From NCBI GenBank assembly GCA_932521025.1, contig OW051472.1:9776992-9840991 (forward strand): a stretch of 64,000 nt of DNA, read 5' to 3'. The notes beneath the pieces were generated by a model that worked only from the letters and a program-made list of their open reading frames with translations, did not search any database and was not told the origin of the DNA. Each line of letters begins with the position of its first letter. Position 1 is the stretch's first letter. Of the stretch, positions 35,118 through 46,780 are shown piece after piece. The DNA comes from Oscheius onirici. Taxonomy: Eukaryota > Nematoda > Chromadorea > Rhabditida > Rhabditidae. The position numbers and the translations under genes were made by a program.

Positions 35118-38100
35118 AGAACATAATAAAGATTTTTGTGTAACTATGTGGATAGAAAACTGAGAGACAAAGATCTCTAATTTGATCAGTAAATTGTTCC
35201 CTTGACCGGCTTTCTAAACTTTGAGTGCTCTCTTTTAGGGCCGTTCGCCTGCATAAACTTACTTGATGTTGCCATAAAGACTCAGTTACAGCCAGGCAGA
35301 AATTGTTTCGCTAACACAACAGAACGTGAACTATTTCCCACTTCCTGATCCGTATCGTATTCTCCTCTGCCTGCCGACGCACTAATTTGTTGGCCTATTT
35401 TCGTTGTTGTATCTGTGGCAAGCCGATTTCGCGCACAGAACGAAATCGATTGATGGCTTTAGCAGTGTGTGGGGAGGAGAGTGGAATCTCTTTTTCTTTT
35501 TTTTTCTGTTCCTCCGACTCTCTCCATGTTGATGGATTGTTGTAGGATACTTTCTGTCTCCAAGATGAATGACTCTTGCTCATTTTCTTGACATCTTTCT
35601 TGATATCAATAATGTTCTTGATCCAATACCGTGTGCACGAATATCATACTACTCTTTTTAAAGTTTTCTTTTCTCTGATATGAAAAAAATAATCATTCTT
35701 GTCTTTGGAACACCATCCAAAAACAATTAGTTAGGCCCAAAAGTGGCTTCAAGGGAATCTTTGAGGAAATTGAGGCACTGCCACCAGCTGACCCCACAGG
35801 CCGTTCGCGCTCCTCCCTCACTCTCATAAACAATTGCCTCCTCCTCTTCGTTCTCGCAGAGGGGGCCCTGTTCGAGTCGAATATCGATCGAATCGGCCGC
35901 TCATTAGCATAGGCGTCACGCCTATTTGTGCTCCTCTCGTTCTTCGGATACTATTTAACTATCTGCTCATTCTCTGTATACTTCCGGACTTTGTTGATCC
36001 CTCCTTTGTAGGCTAACTTTACAGTTGTCAAAACTGTTCGGATCACATATTTTGTTAGGCATGAGCACGGTGCAGTAAAAGGTGTTTTTCTGAGTGTTAC
36101 AAGAGTTTGCGATCAATTCTTGAAAAGAGCTCTTTAGATCCAAAAGAAGCTCAAAACAAAAGCGTTTCACATGCCGGGATTTCCAATTTTCCAATTTCCA
36201 AGAGCAAAGTGTCCAAGTTGAGATTCTGAGAACCTTTTCCAAAATTTGAACAAATGGCTCAAGTTGCGGTCCAGAGAATCCGGGTCGCGTTGGTGCAAAC
36301 CACGAAGCCTGTCCGCTAGACCACATGGGAAAATTGTGCTTTTAGCCGATATTCTATCTAGCAATTTCGGTCAACGTTTCTGCTTTCGAAATTCCTTTCT
36401 TTATCTCTTGGAAAGCGACTCAAAAGATTATTATAGAAGCCTATTTTTTCACTCAATTTGCCAATCATTCATGTCCTCCTTCATAACACAAACCAGTTTC
36501 CTCTCCTCCCTTCAACTGAAGTGGGCCACCACAATATGGGAGTTATTTTTATCTTCGTCTACCAGTTTCACCCCTTTATTTTCCCCATATTTTTCTGATT
36601 AGGGAAGCAATTAATGAGTCCTAGTCATAGTCTTTCCCCCTGTTCAGTTTCTTTTGAAATTTCTCCGGGAATGTTTTGACTGTTCGGGAGTTACTCTTCC
36701 CGTCTCTCTTTCTTCCATTTTTGGACACCAAGAGAGCTCATTCTGCTAATGAAAAGAGGGAAAGAGAGAGAGCCTCTCACTCCAACCTGATGGGAAAGAA
36801 CCACCCTGTAACCCAATGACTCCGCCCGAGTCTCAAATTGCCACGCACGCTTTCCTGCTCATACTCTCAGTCCCTCAATTTTCGAAATTAGGTAATCAGA
36901 CAGTTCTGTTGACGCCTCATTTTGTCCCATCGGATAGCTTTACTATTGATTCAGATGCCAATTGTTTCCTTGTCCTGTCGAAGCTTGTCTTTCTCCCTAC
37001 ACTTTCCAACAAATGTACACACAAAACAGACGACTTTGTTTGAATTTTTTGTTCGACTCTCTTCCCACGCCAGACTCTCATAGCAGCTGTTTACTTCTGT
37101 TTTCTAGATTCTTCGTCAGTTTCAATTTTTTGACACTGAAAACTGGGCGTTCAGTAGAATTTTCACAAGCAATTATGTTCCAGAAGTAACCACATTTTTA
37201 TCTTTTATGTCTTCCAACCTTCCCGATTTTCCGCAGAAGACCCAATTCATAGTTTCTCATTACCCTTATCTTTGGCCATTATCTCCAAACATACAATATG
37301 ACATAAATCACCCTAACGACTACAAACTGACGGGAATTACCTTCGGAAAAAGAGAATGGGATACTTAAAAGACTACCCGTTCCAGAAATTCAAATTCACC
37401 AGAGTCATTAATTCACCCATCTTCCGGTCTTAGAAGAACCCATTTCATCTCTCGGCTCTCTCGAGCAGAACCCCATCAATTGTGCCGTCGCGTAATTCGT
37501 CTGTGGCCGAAATTGGAGTCCTTAATTTCTCGGACCATCTTCACCCAATTGGAACGCCAATGAGCGGGAATGAGCGAGAGTTAGACCATCTGGTGCTCGG
37601 CGGCAGTGGCACCAGGCGGCCCAGTGATGGCTGACTGGACAGAGAGCCAGTCGGACCCTAATTGCTCCTCTTTCCCTATCTATTGTTTATGCTAACCTTT
37701 CTTCCCAATCTACCAAACATCCCCACTATATAGTGGTCGTGCCATCCATTTAATCAGATTTCTTTTGGAACACACAATGTCCCTCCTGACCTACGAGCCT
37801 GTTAGAAATCTTTCTGTCCTCCTTTATATTTTTCAAAATTTCTCCGTTTTGCCCCTTTTTTGCAGTCTGACTCACGATGACTACCTGTTTGTATCGAAAG
37901 CGGGCGCCCTTTTTCTGCTTTCGCCATTTCTCGACTTTTCCAATTTACCCCACCCCAGCTCATTTTCTGCCCTAATCGCCCCGACTAATCCCCTCTCTCT
38001 TCGGCCGTTCGCAACAGTTCACACCACTATAGCTCATTTTCTAGTTTTCTTCCTTTTTGAGTGCTGATAACGTGCCGCTCACCATTGTTTGTTGCCGGGT

Positions 38101-38660
38101 TGTGTTGTCCTCACAAACGATCTCTGGAACTCTCTTTCTGTCGTTTTCGCAACTGATAAGAGAGTCTTTTCGACAGTTTTTGTCTTTAATTTTGTGTTCC
38201 AAGGTTTAAAAGTTTTCTGGGATTTAAAAGAGACACCCCGCCAACTATTTTTGCTAATATATTTCTCTCCCTTTCACTAATTACTCGCCGTTAAAAGTCA
38301 CTCGCACCACACACTAAAAAATTCATGTGCATTGGCACACCAAAACGACCTTGACAGCTGTCGAGCCAGTCATCAAAATCGCTCTCTGCCAGCCATATAA
38401 TCCGCTAGAGAGAGAGCGAGTGAGAGGAAATGAGTGCCGTCAAATATCCGGATCCAATTTCCCTTATTTGAGGATCGAACGTGTACCATCTCTCATTCTC
38501 TCGGGCCGAGACAGCCCCGTTTCTCTCTCCATTGTGCGCGCATCATGACTCAGTACACAAACCATTACCCGGCTCTCTCTCCCGGTCTCTCCCACGCGTT
38601 CGCGTGTTGGTTACTCCACTTCCTTTACTCTCTGTAGTTCAAAAGTTTTCAGATCCGCAA
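35118..38660. other. Long intergenic stretch upstream of the arrestin-domain gene
   Basis: About 3.5 kb with no supportable protein gene. It holds a tRNA-like relic (36259-36330, minus). Pyrimidine-rich DNA dominates, and open frames lack coding character. A TGACTCA (AP-1 type) site occurs at about 38547, some 110 bp before the arrestin ATG. Its function is only a possibility. Confidence 0.4.
36259..36330 (-). pseudogene. tRNA-Glu-like pseudogene
   Basis: The minus strand starts TCCCATGTGGTCTAGCGG, matching the 5' half and A box of tRNA-Glu (GTGGTCTAG.GG). CACCAACGCGACCCGG follows at the positions of the anticodon and T stems. The anticodon-loop triplet would read TGC rather than the Glu CTC/TTC, the T arm (GGATTCTCTGG) does not match the B-box GGTTCGANTCC, and the acceptor stem has no 3' partner. 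It is therefore a decayed tRNA or tRNA-derived element. Confidence 0.45.
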
Positions 38661-41600
38661 ATGGCGGACTCTGTGATATCACGCTTCGATATACAGCTCG
38701 ACGCAGGAGATGAGCCCGTTTTCAAAGGTAGGTCAAAAAGTTGAAACTGTCAAACATTTATTGGGATTTTTACGGAACGAATAAAATCTTTCCAAGCTCT
38801 TTACTTGCCATTTAATGAGCCTATTCACAGTCCGGATATGGCCATAACTGTGCAAACAGTTCCGTTACCCATCATCCCATTTTGCAGGCGGAGAAGTCAT
38901 CACCGGAAAACTTCTCATTGAACTTCGCCGGCCAATTGTCATCAATGCCATCAAGTTGCAAATGAAGGGAAGGGCCGTCTGGGTCAATGACCCGATGAAG
39001 AAGGACGATATTGAGAAGGTGCTCTTCGACAATGACTTCACACTCTTGGAGAGACCGCCAGGAAAACCAGAGCCCGGTCATTTCACCTGGGCTGGGAACT
39101 TTACCTACTCTTTGCCGTTTGAGTGTCCACTGCCAAAGGTGAGATTGAGAGTGGAGATGAGAGTCATACCGTATTTCTTCTAATAGAAGCACCCCCGTAC
39201 GCAATTACGTAAGCATTTTTTTTGGGTTGATAAAAAATTTTCCCAACTTTCCGACTATTTTTCCCATGCAGATCTCAGCTACCAAGGAAAAATACAATAT
39301 ATATATATTGAAAATTTTTGTCTTCACCCCGAAAAAATGTTTACGTAAGGGTGCTTCTAGTAGAGCTTTTGCGTTATATAGAAGGGGAGACTAACCCAGT
39401 TGAATTCAGGGCTGTCCAACCAGCTACGAAGGACCTTACGCTTTTGTGCGGTACTTCATCCGAGCAAGTCTGGTTCACGAAGAAGAAGACGCCAAAATCT
39501 TCGAGTACTATGTGAAGAGAGCTTTCTGTATCGTCTCGCCATCCGACGGCCACCTAGTGATCGGAGAATCTCAGGGGGTCTCGGACACTGCCAGCTTCGG
39601 CAAGTGCTGTTGCAAAGGAAAGCTCTCGGCCGAGTTTACTCTCCCCAAGACGGGCTATCTACCAGGAGAGGAGGTTGTAGGAAATCTTAGAATTGGCAAC
39701 AAACATCCAAAGGGCATTCTTCAACAGGTACAGCCTTTCTGTCTTTCTGTTTATTGTCTTATTTAAGGTCGAGGTCCGTTTTGTAGACAGAGTGAAAAGG
39801 ATTGGGGCTCCAGAAGTTTCCGAAGCTTCTCCTTGGAGAACGCTCATGTACAGAAAACTAGAGGACGATGGTGCTTCGCCGAAAAAGGCCATAGAAAAGA
39901 ATGAAATTTATTTGATGACCGTTCCGGCAGTCTGTCCAACGACTAAAGGTAGATCTTTTTTTCGTGAACTCTAAACAATTTTCCAGGCGATTTTGATTCA
40001 GTGTCCAACGAAATCCACAAACTGTCGCCAGTTGGTCGACTTCTCGAAAGTCCCTCGACAGCCACTCTCCGCTTCAGAAAACAGCCATTTTTGAGAATCG
40101 AATACGCGATTCAGCTGTCTCTAGGACCATTTCTTCTTCTCGAAATTCTCATCGACGTCGGAGAGCATTCAACAAGAGCTAAAGATGTCGCCTTGGAGGT
40201 GAGAATCGCTTTGGAAAACCGTTTTCGATTAAACGAAACCACAGAACTGTTAGCAAAATGCAATGTTTCAGCCCTTTGTCTGCGGTCCTCAGCCAATTGA
40301 AGAACGCGACGAGGCAGGAAAAATTGCCTTTGGAGGTCCTTTCCAGTACACGCCTGTCTATCCGTACAAGCAAAATGCGACAGCCAGATATGCTGAAAAT
40401 AATTGTAACCATAGATTTTATGCCTCTTTTCAATCAGCGTTTCAGCCTACGTCCCCTCAATCCCGACCATTATGGAGGAGACAGTTCCAAATGGTAGTCA
40501 TGTAATGACAGAGACAAGGCAGACCGTCGAACAGACCTCGGATGAGCACGTTACAGTGACAACGAAAACGATAGTGACTCATGTGGACGATGCCGAGACG
40601 AAAATGATGGAAGAGACGGTGGTGGAGAAGGACGGAGAGGTCACGAGGACTGTGGAGCAGACGGTTCTCTCAGATGATGGTATTCAGACGCATATCATTG
40701 AAGTGGTGAGTATGATGGCATGAATGAGATAGGGGAGGACCGGGTACGCATAGAAAACATGAACAAGAAGCAAAGAGCAAAGATAGATCTGTAGCAAAGA
40801 GCTCTAACCCCTAAAAATGGCAGGATGATAGTCTGAACAATGACAAGGACATAAAAAAGCTAACAGTGGAGAAGAATAGAGACTGAGTGAGAGACAATCA
40901 GAAGAGAGCTGAACTAGAACGTGATGAGACAAGAGTAGAGAAACTGCTGTGAGAGAATAGTAAGATAGAGAGAAGTAGAAGCACGACCTGAAGGAATGTC
41001 AGAAACCAGACGACAGTACGCACAGGAACAAAATAAAAGATAGGGTTATGGATTGGAACAAAAATGATGACTTTATTTATCTATCACTACACTCTAGCAG
41101 TACTTGTTGATGCAGGTCTTCTTGAGCCACGTGAAGGCCGGGCGGCATAGCCGTAGTAGAGCCATGTGGCTCTCTGGGTCTGTGGCAGCCAGGGGTAGAC
41201 GAGAAAGGCCGACTTGAAGATGAAGTAGAAGGAGAGCCAGCCCGTGATGCTCGATTTTGTTCGAGAAGGCGTCGACGAGGAAGAAGCTAGCGAAAGTGAT
41301 CCAATAGATGAGCCACTGGGTGTCGTCATCTTGTCCGATGGCTCCGACGCTGGCATAGCACGGATAAACGATGCCGATGAGATTGGAGAGAAACTGAGCA
41401 CCGCCACCAATAAGCATGTAGACGAACCAGACGCCAACGAAGGCGTAGACGACGTTCTCCCTTCGCATTCCGAGATACGCCTCGAGCAATTGGAAGATCC
41501 CGTCGACGGTAGCTCCATGGGGCTTGTAGAGCCAGGCGACAGCTTCAGTCCTTCCAGCGAGCTTCGGGCTTTGGCCTTGATCTGGCCGGTAGCATGGTTC

Positions 41601-42267
41601 TTGGATTGCTCGACGGCCATCTGCTGGAGACACGGAGGCAGTTGGTCGATTGGAAACGGTTGCTGTGGAGTCGTGGCCATCTTCTTGGGTAGAGGGAGAA
41701 AACCTTCTGCGGAAGCTTCTACTAGGTGAAGTGAAGTGAATGATGACGGAACTGATCATGGAAGGTGTTAGAGATAACGTAAATATAGAAAATCAGCACC
41801 TTTAGGACATAGAGAAGAAACGAGATAGGTTGAGACTTGCCTCTTTTGTGCAAAAGATATCAAGAATACAAAAAGTGAAGCATCTTCTGCTTATATTTTC
41901 CTTCTTCTAGACACGAACCGATGCTGACGGCTTCACGAACACGATAAGTGACACTTGTGAGAGAGAAATTGGGGAGGATGACCTTTCCGAAGCGATGGAC
42001 AAAGAGAGGGAGAAAATTGACGAGCTGGTCGAAAATCTCGATCATCCCTATGAGGACGAGCTCCAACCCGTCACGACACTGACCAACGACAACGGAGAGT
42101 TGACTACCGTAACCACAGAGGTTTTTAGAAATCTCTTCCGGAAAATACTGGCTTTTTAGGAATTCGAGCATGAGGGTGTCAAGACACTCAGGACGACTAC
42201 AGTAACCAGGCATACGGATGGTAGTGAGAGCACACTGGTCCAGGAACATACCGAGAGTCATGATTAG
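38661..42267 (+). CDS. Arrestin domain-containing protein with repetitive C-terminal tail
   Basis: An alpha-arrestin (ARRDC/ARRD), an adaptor for receptor trafficking and ubiquitination. Nine exons join in frame: 38661-38727, 38888-39138, 39410-39727, 39768-39948, 39987-40198, 40272-40404, 40446-40705, 41911-42120 and 42160-42267, giving 579 residues. The arrestin N domain opens with SRFDIQLDAGDEPVFKGGEV and GKLLIELRRPI. LPFECPLPKGCPTSYEGPYA and FVRYFIRASL are typical, and the C domain has YLPGEEVVGNLRIGN. After about residue 390 comes a tail of Thr/Glu/Val-rich repeats (HVMTETRQTVEQTSDEHVTV, EETVVEKDGEVTRTVEQT, TTVTRHTDGSESTLVQEHTE), not a classical PPxY tail. Intron 2 holds a MITE. The 1.2-kb intron 7 holds a nested, broken REEP-like copy on the other strand. 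The ATG follows TTTTCAG by 8 nt. Confidence 0.9.
39184..39359. mobile_element. TA-flanked MITE in arrestin intron 2
   Basis: Terminal inverted repeats GAAGCACCC...TTACGTAAGCATTTTTT (left) and AAAAAATGTTTACGTAAGGGTGCTTC (right), about 176 bp in total, with TA at each end as target duplication. A TA microsatellite (ATATATATAT) lies in the interior. Non-coding, Tc1/mariner-like by its TA target. Confidence 0.8.
41094..41680 (-). pseudogene. Intronless REEP/YOP1-like (TB2/DP1/HVA22) copy with frame shifts
   Basis: Nested in arrestin intron 7 on the opposite strand. REEP/YOP1 proteins are ER-shaping hairpin membrane proteins. The signature FLSNLIGIVYPCYASVGAIG, DDTQWLIYWITFASFFLVDA lies in one frame. 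The next family segment, WLSFYFIFKSAFLVYPW and TQRATWLYYGYAARP, is in another frame. The start MATTPQQPFPIDQLPPC is in that second frame, and the ending RPAFTWLKKTCINKYC is back in the first. At least two and probably three frame changes occur with no splice signal between them, and no intron interrupts the copy. AATAAA follows the stop. I read it as a processed (retro)copy that is decaying. Assembly indels are the alternative. Confidence 0.65.
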
Positions 42268-42786
42268 ACCATCCTTCAGAATATTTATTTGAGAGGAAAG
42301 GGGAAGGCTCACAATTGGTGCATTTTTTGGATTTTACCAAATAAAAAGTACAAAAGCACTCTGGCGCAAATTGCGTGCCCTGACGTAAATGTCGCGTCTT
42401 GCATTTTAGTGGTTTTGCCGAAATATTTGTAGTTTTTATCCAAAATTTATTTTCAAACACGTTAAAAACACCAGATTCAATTTTTAAAGTAAAAAAATAT
42501 TTAAAATGCACCGGATTCACGTATCCCTTTCCCTTCTCAAACCCGGCAGAAGTCCGCTAGTCATTTTCCTATCCAAATCGTCCCACAACCCCGAAAACTG
42601 CCGTTCCACATATCCTGCCACTCCGTGATGCGTTATTTACATTGAATTTCCCCGAAAAGTTTACAAATTTCCCTCCTAATCCCCCCAATCATGGTCGCTT
42701 GTTGTTATTTTCCCTGGCATAAAGTTTTTTATTTTTTTTTCAGAATTTTAATAACAGTAACATGTACTAAAACAACAAAGAAAAGA

Positions 42787-44660
42787 TCACCGGTTATTTC
42801 TGAAGACAGCGTCGCGGAACGTCCCGTTTTCATAAATGTTCTGGGCGGATGTAGTGTGTTCGCCGTTTTCGGAATGGCGCAGCTTGACGTAGGTCAGAAG
42901 ACGGCGACTCGTCTTCTTTGTCAGCTTCTGCTCGCAGTTTTCGATGATCGACAGGGCAGGATGGTAGGGAAGACAGGCCGTCGAGTAGCTGAACACGGCT
43001 TTTTTTATTTCCTTCTCTTTTTTTTGTTACTAATGTCAATTTCAGAGAATTTGCCCTCTTTCCGAGAAACCTGTTTTGGTCGTTTGGTAGAAAAAGCAAA
43101 ACTCACTTGTCAACAATAACTGGAAACCAGAATGAGACTCGTCCTCCTACTGTCAGCACTTTTGCTGCCAAATCACACAGATCCAGAAAGGTGTCCTCTA
43201 TCGAATAGCGCATCTTTTCCGGCAAGTGGTCAGGACTACAATGAGTGAGAAATTGGCTCATAAACAAACAAGACTAACTGTTCTTCGCCGGGCAGAATCC
43301 AATTCTCCTTCCGCTCCTTCTTGCCAACTTTGCGGCCCTTTTCGCGAACTCCGTAAGGGGGATCCGAGACGATGGCGTCGAAAATTGGTCGTTCGGTCCA
43401 GAGCGCATGTTGACTGGCATCGGCGATGATGACGCTGAGAAGACGATCGCGGATTTTGTAGTGCTCAAAATTGGCGGCAATGCTCTCCTTCTCGGTGAGA
43501 AATTTGACGTCATGGCGGGATGATTTTCCTGTAAAAAAAGGGAGTTTGTGGAGATACTGACAATCTGTTTCCATCTGCGACATTTTACGAGTTTCTGGCA
43601 TGAGTCTCGCAACAGCAGAGTCGGAGCATTGCTCAGTCGGTTAGAGCTTGGATTACTGTGCAAAACATGGTGAAGGTTCGATTCCAATTGCGAGTACTAT
43701 TTTTTTTCATTTTTGTAAACCTTACATTTCACTGTAGCTCGCAGATAGGGTCAAAAGAATTCGTTTTACTGCATCAGATATTTGCAGGATGTACAAAATT
43801 TAAAAAAAAACGTACCGAGACCTCTAGCGACTTGATAGTTGAGTTCTCCTCCTATAACACTGGCTCCAAATTCGGCTGCTGGGAGAAGAAGACCGCCGGT
43901 ACCGACGAACGGATCCAATACGACGGCACCATTCCGAATCGCGCAAATATTGGCCTGTATGAATGAGAGTTCCGGATCCATCGTCGTGTTTCCAATGTAG
44001 CAGCGTTCGCGTAGATTGTACTTGGTCTTTAGTTGGGACTGTCCATGGCCAATCTAAACTGATTTAATTGGGTTGAAACAAAGAAAATTGACCAAGGGAC
44101 CGAAAAAGACCCGTTTTGGACCCTCAGAGTTCTCATTTTCGTACTCTTCCAGAGCTAGAAAGGCATTCTTCGGATTGTTCAGGTCGACTGGCGCAAATTC
44201 GAGAGGAATGTGGTGGGAGATCAGCTGCAAAACTATTTCCTTCTTCTTGAAAACAAAAGAAATCGCACCTTGGCCATGGAGAGACTGTCCAGCCCCTTCT
44301 TCCTTCCAATCGGCCGCACCTTGACCGAAAATGACTCGTCCTTCCGATCGAATCTGCTCAATTCTTCGGGATTTTTCCTCATAGTTTCGATCAAATCTTC
44401 TATCGAATCAGCCTGAAGAAGATCAAGACTGGCCGATTTGATAAGCATCGAGCGCGTGAGCAGCTTCCGAATTTCGTCTTCTGTAGACTCTACGACGAAA
44501 ATATGCTTCTAAATATTATTTTTAGCCTAAAAATAAATAAAAAAACCTGCGTATTGATCTGCTGGATGTCGAATTTGAGAGAATAAGCGGCACAAATGCC
44601 GCCAATTTCGGCTATCCGGAAATCGAGATGTTCTTGTGAGAAGAGCAACACAAAAGACAT
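42787..44660 (-). CDS. TRMT11: tRNA (guanine-N2) methyltransferase TRMT11/Trm11
   Basis: The catalytic subunit that, with TRMT112, makes N2-methylguanosine at position 10 of tRNAs. It starts MSFVLLFSQEHLDFRIAEIG (44660), then a THUMP-like region, VRPIGRKKGLDSLSM and VFFGPLIGHGQSQLKTKYNL. The Rossmann SAM site is VVLDPFVGTGGLLLPAAEFG (about 43850-43925). The catalytic motif IVSDPPYGVREKGRK (about 43330-43375) is the N2-methyltransferase DPPYG. The last exon reads YHPALSIIENCEQKLTKKTS RRLL, as in Trm11, with stop at 42787-42789. All motifs are intact. The intron at about 43531-43825 holds a pol III-type tRNA-like unit on the opposite strand. The gene starts 145 bp downstream of the NDUFV2 stop, so the two may be one operon. 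Confidence 0.9.
43622..43707 (+). ncRNA. tRNA-like pol III unit (A box, B box, T-run)
   Basis: In a TRMT11 intron, antisense to the host. TTGCTCAGTCGG (43629-43640) with GTTAGAGC forms a good A box and D arm. GGTTCGATTCC (43675-43685) is a perfect B box. An 8-T run at 43700-43707 is a pol III terminator. The spacing fits a tRNA gene, but the anticodon and T stems do not pair and only about three acceptor pairs form. It is therefore a tRNA pseudogene, a SINE head, or a non-tRNA transcript. The promoter is better kept than the fold. Confidence 0.5.
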
Positions 44661-44804
44661 CTATTCTTTTCCGGTTTTTTTTCAGTACAAAGTTAGGTAA
44701 TAGAAGGCGAGAAAACTGGGAGAGAAATAAAAGTCAGCTTTGTACATGTAAAGTTTATCGAAACAAGTGCAAGACACTAGAAACTAAATAAATGTCATCT
44801 CTTT

Positions 44805-46216
44805 TTACTTGAGAGCAGCCTGAAGACCAAAGCCGGGACCGGTAGGAGGCTCCGTCAACGAGGTCAACTTTCCAATGGGCTCGGCTGCGAGACGACCGGA
44901 ATAGGGTCCGGGCTGAGGGCGGCGACCGGCCTGGAAATAGCGATTTGAAATGAACATTTTGGAAACAGAGCAAGATGTTCCTGTTTGAAATATAGATTTT
45001 TCTTTAACCGCTAAAAGTTGTTAAAAAAATCCGCGGTTTCAGAACTTTCTTTGGGTTTCGTTCACTCTCAGTGGTTATCATGACAGGCGCGTCAAATGTA
45101 GTTACAATTTTAGATCGTTTTTCGTCTCTAAATGTCATTTAGAAGATCTAATAAAAGTGAACAAAATTAGGAATAAATAGTACCTTGAACTCGTCGATAA
45201 TGTGATTAACGTCCTTCACCGTCAAATCCTCGTAGTAGTCGTCGTTGATCTGAATTTTTTTTTGTTTCTCGTATAACGATTTCAACAACCTGGATCATGG
45301 GCGCATTAACACAGGCTCCCAGGCACTCGACCTCGGCCAGCGTGAAGAGACCGTCTTTGGTCGTCTCGCCAACATGAATGCCTAGTTTCTTCTCGATTGT
45401 GTCGATCACGGTCTCGGCTCCTTTCAGCATGCACGGAGTCGTTCCACAGACCTAAATTTGAAGATATTCGACGAGAAAAAGAGGAGAACCGAACCTGAAG
45501 GAAGTACTTGCCGACTGGCTGTCGATTGAACATCGTGTAGAAGGAGGCGACTTCGTAAGCACGCATGCGGGGAACTTCTGAAACCTTCCGTTGAAAAATG
45601 AGCTATTATAAAGCAAAACCACGCATATTTTTTTGATTAGTCTTTTTTACGGTAAAACATGATCAATAGGAAAAACGAGCTGGAATCTTCGAACTAAACG
45701 GCCCAAACCATATTGGGACTAAATAGCTTCAATTGAAGAGGCACAGTTCAAGTTTTTGTCTCCTTTTTTTATTGCAAAGGTTGCAAAAATTATGGAATAG
45801 CAATACAGCACAAATCATGTTACTGTAAAACAAAGAGCTGACCTAAAATTTTGGCAACCTCGTGCATGGCCGAAATTGGCAGCCATCCAAACTGACGTTG
45901 AGCAAGGTCAAGAAGGGGGATCAGAGCAGCAGCCTGAAGCTTTTATTATACAAATTTGTGTAACATTTATCAAAAAAGAATGTCAAACGAAACCTCGTGT
46001 CCTTCAGGGTAGTTGGCAATGATGGCCTTTGCCCTCTTCATGTTTTCCTCCGTAAACTCGAATTTTACTTTGAGATTGTTTTCGGCAGAGTCGCGATGAA
46101 CCATCAGTCCGGTTCCTGGATTTTTTTTTTGTATAAAAATGACATTGGAACGAACCTCCCCATCGCCGCTGAACCAAGCTCCCTGCTCGCGAGACGGCCG
46201 AGAGGACAGGCTTCAT
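44805..46216 (-). CDS. NDUFV2: NADH dehydrogenase (ubiquinone) flavoprotein 2, 24-kDa subunit
   Basis: The matrix-arm subunit of respiratory complex I carrying a [2Fe-2S] cluster (N1a). The start [20 protein letters not shown] (46216) is a mitochondrial presequence. Spliced exons give [59 protein letters not shown], then [16 protein letters not shown] and [16 protein letters not shown], which hold the four cluster cysteines, and [10 protein letters not shown]. The ending is GFGLQAALK with stop at 44805-44807. Introns are short except about 45610-45840. Upstream of TRMT11 with a 145-bp spacer. The 565 bp to ARGLU1 is longer than a usual operon spacer. Confidence 0.93.
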
Positions 46217-46780
46217 ATCTGAAAAATGAGTCTATTAATCCTAACTTTTTTTGTTTTCTTGTCAAAAGTAATAAAAAGATAAAATGGGACCGTTGAGTTA
46301 TCCAGCACCAAAGACAGCGCGTTGTGACAAACGGATACGCAAGTTGCACAACTATTTTCAAGTAGGTTACAATAAACTTGAATGGAAGTGTGACCTTTTT
46401 ACTTTACAAAACGTATTTTCGGAGAAAATGGAAAAGAGTGAAGATCTAGAAAAAATATCTGAATTTTCATGGTTTGAAAAGGAGCAATCATTTGCAATTG
46501 GGCGAGGGATTTTGAATAGCCAAAAAGCAGCATTTTGCAATCAGAGACGTTCGTGCAATAAAATAAAGCGAAATCGGCAGATAAAATGCTCGAAAGAGGG
46601 CAGGAATTGACAAATATTCCAAGAAATGGTTACAATAGATCCAGTAGCATGAACACACCGTTTTGACGAGAAAAACACGGAGCACCCATTATTTATTGTA
46701 TGTAAATCTGTAAAATGAGAAAAGTAAATCAACTCGGAGCGAAGGAGATCATAATGGCGGCTCGAACAAGTTCAGGAGCT

